Shown piece by piece: positions 1-6,565 of a stretch of 14,403 nucleotides of DNA. Position numbers and translations under genes: made by a program. Below the pieces are notes generated by a model. The model was not told the DNA's origin. It was given only the letters and a program-made list of their open reading frames with translations, and ran no database searches. How positions within the stretch are numbered: position 1 is the first letter of the stretch; the number at the start of each line of letters is the position of its first letter. The stretch spans positions 1 through 14,403 of the forward strand of contig CADAGG010000007.1 in the NCBI GenBank assembly GCA_902787415.1, read 5' to 3'. Source of the DNA: a methanogenic archaeon. Lineage in GTDB: Archaea > Thermoplasmatota > Thermoplasmata > Methanomassiliicoccales > Methanomethylophilaceae.

Positions 1-462
1 GTCCTGCAGGACGAGAACGGCGAGACCGTCGATTCGAAGCAGCTCCTGGGTCTTCGCTACATCGTGTTCTTCTACGCCAGGGACAACACCCCCGGCTGCA
101 CCACCGAGGCGGTGGACTTCACCACCCTCTACGCCAACTTCGCCATGAGGAACGTCCTCATCTTCGGTGTCAGCGGCGACTCCGTCGCATCCCACAGGAA
201 GTTCAAGGACAAGCACGGCCTGAAGGAGAAGCTGCTCTCAGACCCCGACCACGAGTTCGCCAAGGCCTGCGGCGCCTACGGGGAGAAGAAGAACTACGGC
301 AAGATAGTCCAGGGAACCATCAGGTCCACCTTCCTCGTCGGCAAGGACGGGAAGGTCGAAGAGGCCTGGACCAACGTGAAGGCGACCGGCCACGCACAGA
401 GGGTCCTCGACGGCATGGTCTCGCACTTCAAGACCGATACGGCAGAGGACCTGCCCTTCTGA
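1..462 (+). CDS. Peroxiredoxin, PrxQ/BCP type (5' truncated)
   Basis: Thiol peroxidase that would reduce hydroperoxides in the cytoplasm with electrons from a thioredoxin-like partner. The frame is open to the first base of the window, so the N-terminus (probably a few residues) is missing; 153 residues are visible. The peroxidatic motif is TPGCT with the reactive Cys at visible residue 33, preceded by the FFYARD strand typical of BCP. The later YGEKKNYGK stretch and the STFLVGKDGKV strand are also BCP-like. The resolving Cys that many BCPs carry five residues after the peroxidatic one is Val here; the only other Cys is residue 90. It may therefore work as a 1-Cys enzyme or use Cys90. A GTG at 64 is not the start, since conserved sequence lies upstream. 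It converges on the kinase gene with only 3 bases between stops. Family call is firm. Confidence 0.9.
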   Translation, partial: VLQDENGETVDSKQLLGLRYIVFFYARDNTPGCTTEAVDFTTLYANFAMRNVLIFGVSGDSVASHRKFKDKHGLKEKLLSDPDHEFAKACGAYGEKKNYGKIVQGTIRSTFLVGKDGKVEEAWTNVKATGHAQRVLDGMVSHFKTDTAEDLPF

Positions 463-465
463 TCT

Positions 466-1317
466 TCAAAGACCCAGCTGCTTCAGGAAACGGGGGATCC
501 CTTCCTCGAAGTTCACGCCGTACCTGAGATCGGTACCCGCCCTGTAGGTCCTCATGATGCTCCCGTGCGTGAAGTCGACGGCGATCTCGACCGCCCTGTC
601 GAGCGGGAGTCCGTTCATCACGGCGGACACGATGGCGGAGCTGAAGACGTCGCCGGTGCCGTGGAAGTATTCGGGGATCTTCTCCGCCATGGTGAAGGAG
701 ACCTTGCCGGTATCGGCATCGTAACAGGCCGCGCCGAGCTTCTTGTCGTCGAAGAATACGCCGGTGAGCACCACCTTGCGGGGGCCCAGTCCGGAGAGCC
801 TTTTCAAAAGCGACTCTATGTACTCCTCAGTGTAGGGCCCGGGCCTGTACTCCTCGCCGAGGAGGAAGGCCGCCTCGCTCATGTTGGGCAGCAGAACATC
901 GGCTTTGTGGGCAAGGCGTTTCATGCCCTCGGGGAAGTTGTCGGGGAAAACGCTGTACAGCTTTCCGGCATCTCCCATGACGGGGTCCACGAAGACCTTG
1001 GCGTTCTTGCCGACCTCGTCTATGATCTTGCAAACGATATCGATCTGCTCGAAGGAACCGAGGAAACCGGTATAGATGGCATCGAACTGCAGGCCCAGGG
1101 ACTTCCAGTGCTCAAGGATGGGGATCATGTCCTCGGTGAGGTCGCGGTAGGTGAATCCTGTGAATCCTCCGGTGTGGGTGGAGAGGACCGCAGTCGGAAG
1201 ACTGGGAACCTCGAGCCCGGCTGCGGAGATGATCGGAAGCGCTACGGTGAGGGAACATTTCCCGACGCAGGAGATGTCGTGAATTGCGAGTACGCGTTTT
1301 TGTGGCCCGTTTGCCAT
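466..1317 (-). CDS. pdxK: Pyridoxal/pyridoxamine kinase, PfkB/ribokinase fold
   Basis: ATP-dependent kinase expected to phosphorylate the 5' hydroxyl of pyridoxal or pyridoxamine in vitamin B6 salvage. From the ATG at 1317 it has 283 residues. The N-terminal strand RVLAIHDISCVGKCSLT (8-24) is the substrate-side signature of the pyridoxamine kinase group, DPVMGDAGKLY lies at 111-121, and the anion-hole/catalytic motif GTGD is at 220-223 with Asp223 as the base. Start choice is uncertain. ATG 1317 places the conserved core at the family's usual distance from the N-terminus. A TTG at 1326 has a better-spaced GAGGG upstream, and an ATG at 1350 would add 11 unconserved residues with no ribosome binding site. 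A related hydroxymethylpyrimidine kinase role cannot be excluded. It lies 61 or more bases beyond the Etf operon, so it may be transcribed separately or by read-through. Confidence 0.87.
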   Translation of the reverse strand: MANGPQKRVLAIHDISCVGKCSLTVALPIISAAGLEVPSLPTAVLSTHTGGFTGFTYRDLTEDMIPILEHWKSLGLQFDAIYTGFLGSFEQIDIVCKIIDEVGKNAKVFVDPVMGDAGKLYSVFPDNFPEGMKRLAHKADVLLPNMSEAAFLLGEEYRPGPYTEEYIESLLKRLSGLGPRKVVLTGVFFDDKKLGAACYDADTGKVSFTMAEKIPEYFHGTGDVFSSAIVSAVMNGLPLDRAVEIAVDFTHGSIMRTYRAGTDLRYGVNFEEGIPRFLKQLGL

Positions 1318-1383
1318 ATTCTGCAAAATTGACCCTCGATTAATAAACATTGGTCTGTTTTCGAGGAAATGTCAACATCCGTT

Positions 1384-1393
1384 AACTATAGTT
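1384..1393 (-). promoter_or_regulatory. AT-rich palindrome, possible promoter element of the B6 kinase gene
   Basis: A perfect 10-base palindrome, AACTATAGTT, sits in the short gap between etfA and the kinase gene. On the minus strand it lies about 35 bases before the ATG at 1350 and about 70 before the ATG at 1317, so it could be a TATA-like element or an operator. It is not a good match to the archaeal TATA consensus. Confidence 0.25.
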
Positions 1394-1410
1394 GATAAGT
1401 GTTAGGCATC

Positions 1411-2478
1411 TCACAGCGAGGCGTCCAATTCCCTGAGGATGGCATCCGCATCCCCGACGATGAGCTGGTCGGCGACCTCGGCGATACGGGCATCGGGGTC
1501 CTTGTTGACGGCTATGACCTTCTTGGCGGAGGAGATCCCCGCGAGGTGCTGAATGGCCCCGGAGATACCGAATGCTAGATACACATCGGGAGCCACCGAC
1601 CTACCGGACTGACCTACCTGGTGGGACTGGTCAAACCAGCCCTTCTCCACCAGCTTCCTGGAGCAGGAAACGGAACCTCCCAGTTTGCGGGCCACGGATT
1701 CCGCCACGGCTATGGATTCCTTCTTCACGCCTGCGCCGAGCGAGATCAGGACCTTGGCGCGGGAGATGTCCCCGCCTGCGGACTCCTTGGTCTCGGAAGC
1801 TATGATGTCCTTCAGATTGCGGCAGGTGCTCTGCCAGTAGATGACCGTGCCCTTGCCCTCCCTGAACGGTTCGGGGACGGGGAACACGCCGGGACGTACG
1901 GTCGCCATCTGGGGGAAGGTGGTCGACTGGATGGTGGCCATCACGTTGCCTCCGAAGGCGGGACGGGTCATGCTGAGCACCCTGTCGTCCAGGGAGAGCT
2001 CGGTGCAGTCCGCGGTGAGTCCTGTCTCCAGCCTCGCCGCCACGCGGGGCGCGAGCTCCCTTCCGCGGGGGGTGGCACCGAACAGCACCACGGCTGGTTC
2101 GGTGCGGATTATGATCTGTGCCAGATTGTCGGCGTAGGCCTCGGGATGGAATGTGCTGAGAGCCTTGTCGTGGACCTCGTAGAGGGTCTCGACCCCGTAC
2201 GAATACAACTCGCCGTAGAGGGGTTTGAGCTCGAGATGCCCGAATATGGCTCCCCACACCCTTGATCTCCCCTGATCCATCTCGCGGATCTTGCCGAGCA
2301 GTTCCTTGCAGTGGTCGCATACGCGGATGCTGCCGTCGGGACCGCGTTCAGTCTCGATCCACACCAGGAAACCGTCAGAACGGTCGATGTTAAGACGGTA
2401 CTTCTGCAGCATTCCCGGAGGGAGTCCGTCGTTGGGCTTGGTGGAGCAGGAACCGGAAGAACAGGAATCGCATCCCAT
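1411..2478 (-). CDS. etfA: Electron transfer flavoprotein alpha subunit with Cys-rich N-terminus
   Basis: FAD-binding alpha subunit of an electron transfer flavoprotein, partner of the EtfB encoded just upstream. It has 355 residues. The C-terminal FAD domain is clear: QVGQSGRSV (287-294), GISGAIQH (304-311) and VNKDPDA (324-330). The N-terminal Etf domain shows PEAYADNLAQII (112-123) and ATPRGRELAPRVAARL (135-150). The first 70 residues are unusual: Cys at 3, 6 and 11, then a CDHC pair at 54 and 57, in place of the two-cluster ferredoxin found at the N-terminus of some bifurcating EtfA proteins. These could bind an Fe-S cluster or zinc; this is inference. The start is fixed by the TGATG overlap, where the etfB stop shares one base with this ATG. 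The reading frame stays open far upstream inside etfB, but that part is a shadow. It is the last gene of the run beginning with srp54. Confidence 0.93.
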   Translation of the reverse strand: MGCDSCSSGSCSTKPNDGLPPGMLQKYRLNIDRSDGFLVWIETERGPDGSIRVCDHCKELLGKIREMDQGRSRVWGAIFGHLELKPLYGELYSYGVETLYEVHDKALSTFHPEAYADNLAQIIIRTEPAVVLFGATPRGRELAPRVAARLETGLTADCTELSLDDRVLSMTRPAFGGNVMATIQSTTFPQMATVRPGVFPVPEPFREGKGTVIYWQSTCRNLKDIIASETKESAGGDISRAKVLISLGAGVKKESIAVAESVARKLGGSVSCSRKLVEKGWFDQSHQVGQSGRSVAPDVYLAFGISGAIQHLAGISSAKKVIAVNKDPDARIAEVADQLIVGDADAILRELDASL

Positions 2479-3242
2479 CAGAACAGCCCCCTTATAAGAG
2501 TGGCTGCCTTGGCGGGATCGGACCCGTCGACAACAGTGCAGGAACGTTCCGAACGGACGCTGCCGGACCTGACAATCTTGGTGCGGGAACCCTTGTTCCC
2601 GACGGAGAAGTTCCCTAGACCCAGAGCTATGCGGTCGAGCACCTTGATCTCCATCGCGGAGGCCTGCAGATACCTCTCTATGGAAGGCAAACGGCGGTTG
2701 ATGTCTCCTTCGGATACGGAGAGCACGGAACCCTTCGGGGCACGGCAGGTACGGACCTCGTCGCCGTAGTCCTGAACCACTTCGAACCCCTCTCCGGAAG
2801 GCTCCGCCTTGGTGACATAGTAGAACTGGTCCGCTCCGAGCATCTCGGCCACCTCGGCCGGGACCTGCGCGGTGTCCCCGTCGGCGGCCTGCTTGCCAAA
2901 CAGGATGAGGTCGGGGCACTCCCCGAACTTCTCGACGAACGCCGTCAGGGTGCGGGAGGTCGCGTAGGTGTCGGCACCTGCGAAGGCACGGTCGGACAGC
3001 AAATAGGCCTCATCCGCACCGATCTCCAGGCACCTGCGCAGGGCGGCGGTCGCCTGTGGGGGCCCCATGGTCACGACGGTGACAGAATCTCCCTCGGAAC
3101 GGAGATTCAAAGCGAGCTCCAGGGCATGCTCCGAATAGGGATCGAGGATGGATGGCACACCTTCGCGGCGGAGGTTGCCCTGCTCGTCCACTTCGATGAG
3201 GGTGGTGTCGGGGACCTGTTTGACGAAGACCAGATACCTCAT
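2478..3242 (-). CDS. etfB: Electron transfer flavoprotein beta subunit
   Basis: Beta subunit of the EtfAB heterodimer, 254 residues. Seen directly: the family opening VFVKQVPDT (5-13), the DPYSEHALELAL helix (34-45), VTMGPPQA (57-64), SDRAFAGADTYATS (83-96) and GKQAADGDTAQVP (116-128). The last two match, as I know the family, bifurcating-type EtfB proteins that hold a second FAD, rather than the AMP-binding mitochondrial type with a DDDCNQT-like sequence. This supports electron bifurcation between NAD(H), ferredoxin and the FAD dehydrogenase encoded upstream. The gene starts within an ATGA overlap with the dehydrogenase stop and has a near-perfect ribosome binding site of its own. The bifurcating assignment is inferred from motifs and context. 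Confidence 0.93.
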   Translation of the reverse strand: MRYLVFVKQVPDTTLIEVDEQGNLRREGVPSILDPYSEHALELALNLRSEGDSVTVVTMGPPQATAALRRCLEIGADEAYLLSDRAFAGADTYATSRTLTAFVEKFGECPDLILFGKQAADGDTAQVPAEVAEMLGADQFYYVTKAEPSGEGFEVVQDYGDEVRTCRAPKGSVLSVSEGDINRRLPSIERYLQASAMEIKVLDRIALGLGNFSVGNKGSRTKIVRSGSVRSERSCTVVDGSDPAKAATLIRGLF

Positions 3243-4783
3243 TCTGCCTCACCTCCGAAGACGTTCCCGGGATTGAACAGGTAACCGGGGTCCATGGCGC
3301 GCTTCACGGCCCTCATCTGCTCCATGCCCCCGTCGCCGTACATCATCCTCACGTAATCCACCTTCATCTTACCGATACCGTGCTCCGCACTGGGGGAACC
3401 GCCCAGCTCGACGGCCTTGGCGGCCAGTTCCATATAGGCCTTCTTCGCCTTCTCGAAGTCGTCCATGTCCTTCAGGATGATCTCCACATGGGGATGCCCG
3501 TTGCCGATGTGCCCAAAGATGACATACTCCAGCCCGTAGCGGGTGATGACCTTGTCGTAGGCGGCCATCATCTCGTCGAGGTGCTCCAGCGGCACCGACA
3601 TGTCGGTACCCATCTTGTTGATGCCCGGAGCGGAGGAACCCTTGAGCCTAGCGACGTAGTCGAAGATGCTCTGAGGCACCGCGTGCCTGAAGGCGAAGAA
3701 CCTCTGACGGTCCCTCAGCTCGTACCCGCACCAGCTGTCGCGGAGGGATCCGCCGTGCTTCTCTATCACATGTTCCAGACGTCCGAAGTTCTCCTTCAGG
3801 GAGGCGTCCATCGGGAGGTCGAAGAACAGTGCGGAACCCGCATTATCAGGTTTATCAGGCATCTCGGTGAAGCGGGGGTCGTCCCTGCGGGAGGAACGTA
3901 TGAGGTCCAGAGAACCCGAGTCGAAGAACTCCAGGAATTCGGGGGTCACGCCGCTGCCGGCGAAGTCCCTCGACAGTGCATAGGCATCACCGTCGTTGGG
4001 AAGGAATACTATGCTGCTGATCAGCGGATAGGCGGGGATGACGTACAGATCGGCCTCGGTGATGATGCCGAACACCCCCTCGCTGCCCACGAAGAGGTCC
4101 ACTGCGTCCATGTCATCCTCTACAAAGAGGCCGGCGGTGTTCTTCACCTCGGTGTTGAATTGATAGGTAGGGAGATCGAAGCGGCGGGGGCCGTCGGAGA
4201 AGGGGATCTCCATGGTGCGTCCTTTCGCCCTTATGTCTCCCCTGGCGATGTCCAGCACGGAACCGTCCGAGAGGACGGCACGGATGCGCCTGACCCAGTT
4301 GCGGGTGGGGCCGTACTTGTAGGTCCTGGGCCCGGAGGCGTTGGCGGCGATGTTGCCTCCCAGCGAGCCGTTGAGCTCGGTGGGATCGACGGGGTAGAAG
4401 AATCCCTCCGGATGGGATTTCATCTCCTCCGCGGCACCTTCCGTTATATCCGAGATGCCGTCGAACACGCGCTTCCTGAGGAAATCGTTGAGCTGGCGCA
4501 CGGTGACATAGGGCTGCACCCTGACGAAGAACCCGCGGGCGTCCTTTCCCACTCCGAGGATCCTGTCGAAGCGCTCCATGGAGAGGACCGTTCCGCCGTA
4601 TGGAACGGAACCCCCGCACATTCCCGTGCGCATACCAGAAATGGTGATGCTGGCACATCCCTTCACAGCCTCGATGACCTCTGCCTCCGAAACAGGAATG
4701 AGGACCTCGTCGGCCCTGCCGCGGATCTTGCATTCGTCGATGGTGTACGGCGAATCTTCGGGGAGATCAGTCAGCCTTATCAT
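3239..4783 (-). CDS. GlcD/D-lactate dehydrogenase family FAD-linked oxidoreductase
   Basis: 514-residue flavin dehydrogenase of the FAD_binding_4 / FAD-oxidase C-terminal family, which oxidises 2-hydroxyacids such as D-lactate, glycolate or 2-hydroxyglutarate. The PCMH-type FAD domain is visible with GSLGGNIAANASGP (139-152) and FVGSEGVFGIITEADL (231-246). The C-terminal substrate/metal domain carries FGHIGNGHPHVE (423-434) and SAEHGIGKMK (465-474); His425, His432 and Glu467 are candidate metal ligands. It lies directly upstream of etfB and etfA, the same three components as the Acetobacterium-type ferredoxin-dependent lactate dehydrogenase/Etf complex. The natural substrate is not determined by sequence. 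The start overlaps the preceding gene by 17 bases; no good ribosome binding site is seen, so translational coupling is likely. It ends in an ATGA overlap with etfB. Confidence 0.9.
   Translation of the reverse strand: MIRLTDLPEDSPYTIDECKIRGRADEVLIPVSEAEVIEAVKGCASITISGMRTGMCGGSVPYGGTVLSMERFDRILGVGKDARGFFVRVQPYVTVRQLNDFLRKRVFDGISDITEGAAEEMKSHPEGFFYPVDPTELNGSLGGNIAANASGPRTYKYGPTRNWVRRIRAVLSDGSVLDIARGDIRAKGRTMEIPFSDGPRRFDLPTYQFNTEVKNTAGLFVEDDMDAVDLFVGSEGVFGIITEADLYVIPAYPLISSIVFLPNDGDAYALSRDFAGSGVTPEFLEFFDSGSLDLIRSSRRDDPRFTEMPDKPDNAGSALFFDLPMDASLKENFGRLEHVIEKHGGSLRDSWCGYELRDRQRFFAFRHAVPQSIFDYVARLKGSSAPGINKMGTDMSVPLEHLDEMMAAYDKVITRYGLEYVIFGHIGNGHPHVEIILKDMDDFEKAKKAYMELAAKAVELGGSPSAEHGIGKMKVDYVRMMYGDGGMEQMRAVKRAMDPGYLFNPGNVFGGEAE
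3249..3256 (-). promoter_or_regulatory. Strong ribosome binding site of etfB
   Basis: GGAGGTGA on the minus strand, six bases before the etfB ATG and inside the end of the dehydrogenase gene. It is a full complement to the archaeal 16S 3' end and is the strongest site I noticed in this operon, suggesting independent high translation of EtfB rather than coupling alone. Confidence 0.7.
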
Positions 4784-5729
4784 AAGAATCGTTGAGCCTG
4801 GGGACCATGGCTGCGGTGACCGACTGTTCGGTGAGGGCCTTCCTCTCGAGGAGTCCGCGGCTCAGGTAGCCGATGGCGCCCTGTCCGTGGCCGATGTCCT
4901 TCTGTCCGAAGACCTGGTCCATGGCCTCGCTGACGGTCTTTCCCTGACGGACGAGGTCGGCGACCGCGGGCGGGTACATGAACCCGGAACCGGTTCCGAC
5001 GGTGATCCTGCCGTCGCGGTCCGCGATGGCGCAGTACTGGTAGTCGTAGAGGCCGTCCTCCTTCTCGAAGACTCCCGCCTCGATACCCACGGCAAGGTCG
5101 TGCTCGCCGAGGGCGGCGCGGGCACGGTTGATGGCGCCCTGCCTGGTCTCTGCCTCGTGGGGCTGGTCCGGGACCCCGCTGTCCACATCGACAGCGGTGA
5201 TGCGGACGTTGCCGAAGATGCGCTCCATCACCGAACGGACGGCCTCGACCTTCACATGGTTGAGGGAGCCCACCACAACATCTAACGCGTCGGAGGCCCC
5301 GCTCCTGCTGTACTTGCCCTCGAGGATTAGGTGCGCGCTGAGCTTGTTGCCGTCGGCGGCCATGACGAGGGGGACGACGGAGATGATGAGGGGCTTGATG
5401 TCCCTCGTGCTGCGCTCCTCGTTGACCTTGTATCCGTTGGACTCGGTCTCGGGGGAGACAATGAGAGCGTCGACATCGTCCATGATCTCGGGGGAGCCGT
5501 AGATGTCGTTGAGGACGAAGATCTGGAAGGGTTTGCCGTAACGGGACAGCTCCTGCTGCAGGGCCTTCTCCCTCAGGTGGTAGGGGAGGAAGTCGGACCT
5601 GGTCTGCGCCGCCATGGCGTCGCTGGTGAGGCCCACGAAAACCTCCGAACCGAGTTCGAAGGCGCGGTCGAAAAGCGCTCTGTGCCCGTCGTGTATGACG
5701 TTGAATGTTCCTGCTACTGCGGTCTTCAT
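4767..5729 (-). CDS. Fusion: CoaD-like phosphopantetheine adenylyltransferase domain plus inosine/xanthosine triphosphatase domain
   Basis: 320-residue two-domain protein. Residues 1 to about 145 form a nucleotidyltransferase domain like archaeal phosphopantetheine adenylyltransferase (penultimate step of CoA synthesis): AVAGTFNVIHDGH with the HxGH motif at 13-16, LPYHLREKAL (48-57) and VNEERSTRDIKPL (102-114). Residues 149-312 are a DUF84/YjjX-type NTPase that removes damaged nucleotides (ITP, XTP): VVVGSLNHVKVEAV (151-164), AVGIEAGV (213-220). The end of the first domain is odd. Where archaeal CoaD has a KPISSTRIRRGE-like motif, this protein reads NKLSAHLILEGK (128-139), losing both arginines, so CoaD activity is doubtful. 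It follows the DUF2116 gene after one base and overlaps the dehydrogenase gene by 17. Domain calls are firm; catalytic status of the first domain is open. Confidence 0.88.
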   Translation of the reverse strand: MKTAVAGTFNVIHDGHRALFDRAFELGSEVFVGLTSDAMAAQTRSDFLPYHLREKALQQELSRYGKPFQIFVLNDIYGSPEIMDDVDALIVSPETESNGYKVNEERSTRDIKPLIISVVPLVMAADGNKLSAHLILEGKYSRSGASDALDVVVGSLNHVKVEAVRSVMERIFGNVRITAVDVDSGVPDQPHEAETRQGAINRARAALGEHDLAVGIEAGVFEKEDGLYDYQYCAIADRDGRITVGTGSGFMYPPAVADLVRQGKTVSEAMDQVFGQKDIGHGQGAIGYLSRGLLERKALTEQSVTAAMVPRLNDSYDKAD

Positions 5730-5730
5730 C

Positions 5731-5961
5731 TCAGATACCCACTACGATTATCGCGGCTATGGTGACGATCCAGAGGGCCGCCACGATGATTATGTATTTC
5801 CTGAGGCTCTTGCGTGCCTGCTCCCCGTCGGTCTTCTTGCACTCGTCGGAGCAGTAGTATCCCTCGCCCACGAACGCCTTTCCGCATTTGCGGCAGTGGT
5901 GGTGCTGGGGGATCTTGAGCGTGTATTCCTTCTGGGCGTCCTCGCGGGTGTCATAGGGCAT
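5731..5961 (-). CDS. DUF2116-type zinc-ribbon membrane protein
   Basis: Small protein of 76 residues, function unknown. It has a four-Cys zinc-binding module, HHHCRKCGKAFVGEGYYCSDEC, with Cys at 23, 26, 37 and 41, then a charged linker and one hydrophobic segment (about 56-74) that would anchor it in the membrane with the zinc ribbon probably cytoplasmic. This layout matches the archaeal DUF2116 family. The ATG at 5961 is chosen because AGGTGA lies five bases before it; a GTG at 5970 would add only three residues. It overlaps the end of the TrmY gene by 11 bases and is followed by the fusion gene after one base. Its place behind SRP54 suggests a membrane or translation-related role, but that is only context. 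Confidence 0.85.
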   Translation of the reverse strand: MPYDTREDAQKEYTLKIPQHHHCRKCGKAFVGEGYYCSDECKKTDGEQARKSLRKYIIIVAALWIVTIAAIIVVGI

Positions 5962-6565
5962 TGCTCTCACCTGCCGCCTGACGCCTGTCGAGTTCGTTCT
6001 GCACCAGGATCATGCAGTGGTCCGCATGGAGGCTGTAGGGGCCCACGTTGATGGTGGAGGGGCCCTGCTCGAGGAGCTTCTTCTCCTCGGCCTCGGTGAG
6101 GTCCTGGTTGTCGCCCAGTACGAAGATAGGGTTCTCAGGGAATTGGAACTCCCTGCAGTCCTCGCCGTCCTCCTTGAGGTAGACGAAGTTCCCCAGTTTG
6201 GCGAGCTTGTCGATGACGTCGTCGAAGCTCATCCTTGAAATGAATACGCCCGGGGAGGAGCTGATCTCGCCCTCCTTGGGCACCTTCTTGAGAAGCGCGT
6301 TCCTGATGAGGGAGGCGGTGCTCCTCTCGTCAGGGTTCAGATACTTGACGGTGGATCCCTGGAACCTGACGGTCTTGGGGGCGTCCTCCCCTCCTTCCAG
6401 CACCAGGTAGATCTCCGCGTCCTTGCGGAGGTTGTGGCTCATCACGAAGGCCGAGTTCACGCACCTGACCAGGATGTCCATCCTGCCGGCGCCTCCCGCG
6501 AGGTCGTCCAGCTTGAACGAGCCGTCGGTGGCCGCCTTGTGTCCGGTGATGACGAAGTACCTCAT
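5951..6565 (-). CDS. trmY: tRNA (pseudouridine(54)-N1)-methyltransferase TrmY
   Basis: SPOUT-class, SAM-dependent methyltransferase, 204 residues, that converts pseudouridine 54 in the T-loop of archaeal tRNAs to N1-methylpseudouridine. Seen: RMDILVRCVNSAF (28-40) with the conserved Asp/Arg pair, IFVLGDNQDLTEAEEKKLL (147-165), which is the SAM-binding knot loop, and the ending GPYSLHADHCMILVQNELDR (175-194) typical of the family. Length matches archaeal homologues of about 200 residues. The start lies in an ATGA overlap with the srp54 stop and is preceded by GGTGG at proper spacing. It overlaps the next gene by 11 bases. Confidence 0.95.
   Translation of the reverse strand: MRYFVITGHKAATDGSFKLDDLAGGAGRMDILVRCVNSAFVMSHNLRKDAEIYLVLEGGEDAPKTVRFQGSTVKYLNPDERSTASLIRNALLKKVPKEGEISSSPGVFISRMSFDDVIDKLAKLGNFVYLKEDGEDCREFQFPENPIFVLGDNQDLTEAEEKKLLEQGPSTINVGPYSLHADHCMILVQNELDRRQAAGESNAL

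Noticed and set aside
2487..2500. CTTATAAG box just upstream of etfA as an internal promoter
   Set aside because: It lies only about 10 to 20 bases before the start codon, too close for an archaeal TATA box to give a usable transcript.
2479..2919. Upstream extension of the etfA frame inside etfB
   Set aside because: Arg/Gly-rich out-of-frame translation of etfB; the real start is the ATG at 2478 sharing one base with the etfB stop.
3380..4795. 471-codon open frame on the plus strand opposite the dehydrogenase gene
   Set aside because: Shadow of a GC-rich gene; the protein looks low-complexity in Gly, Val, Asp and His, has no motif, and the opposite strand encodes a clear FAD dehydrogenase.
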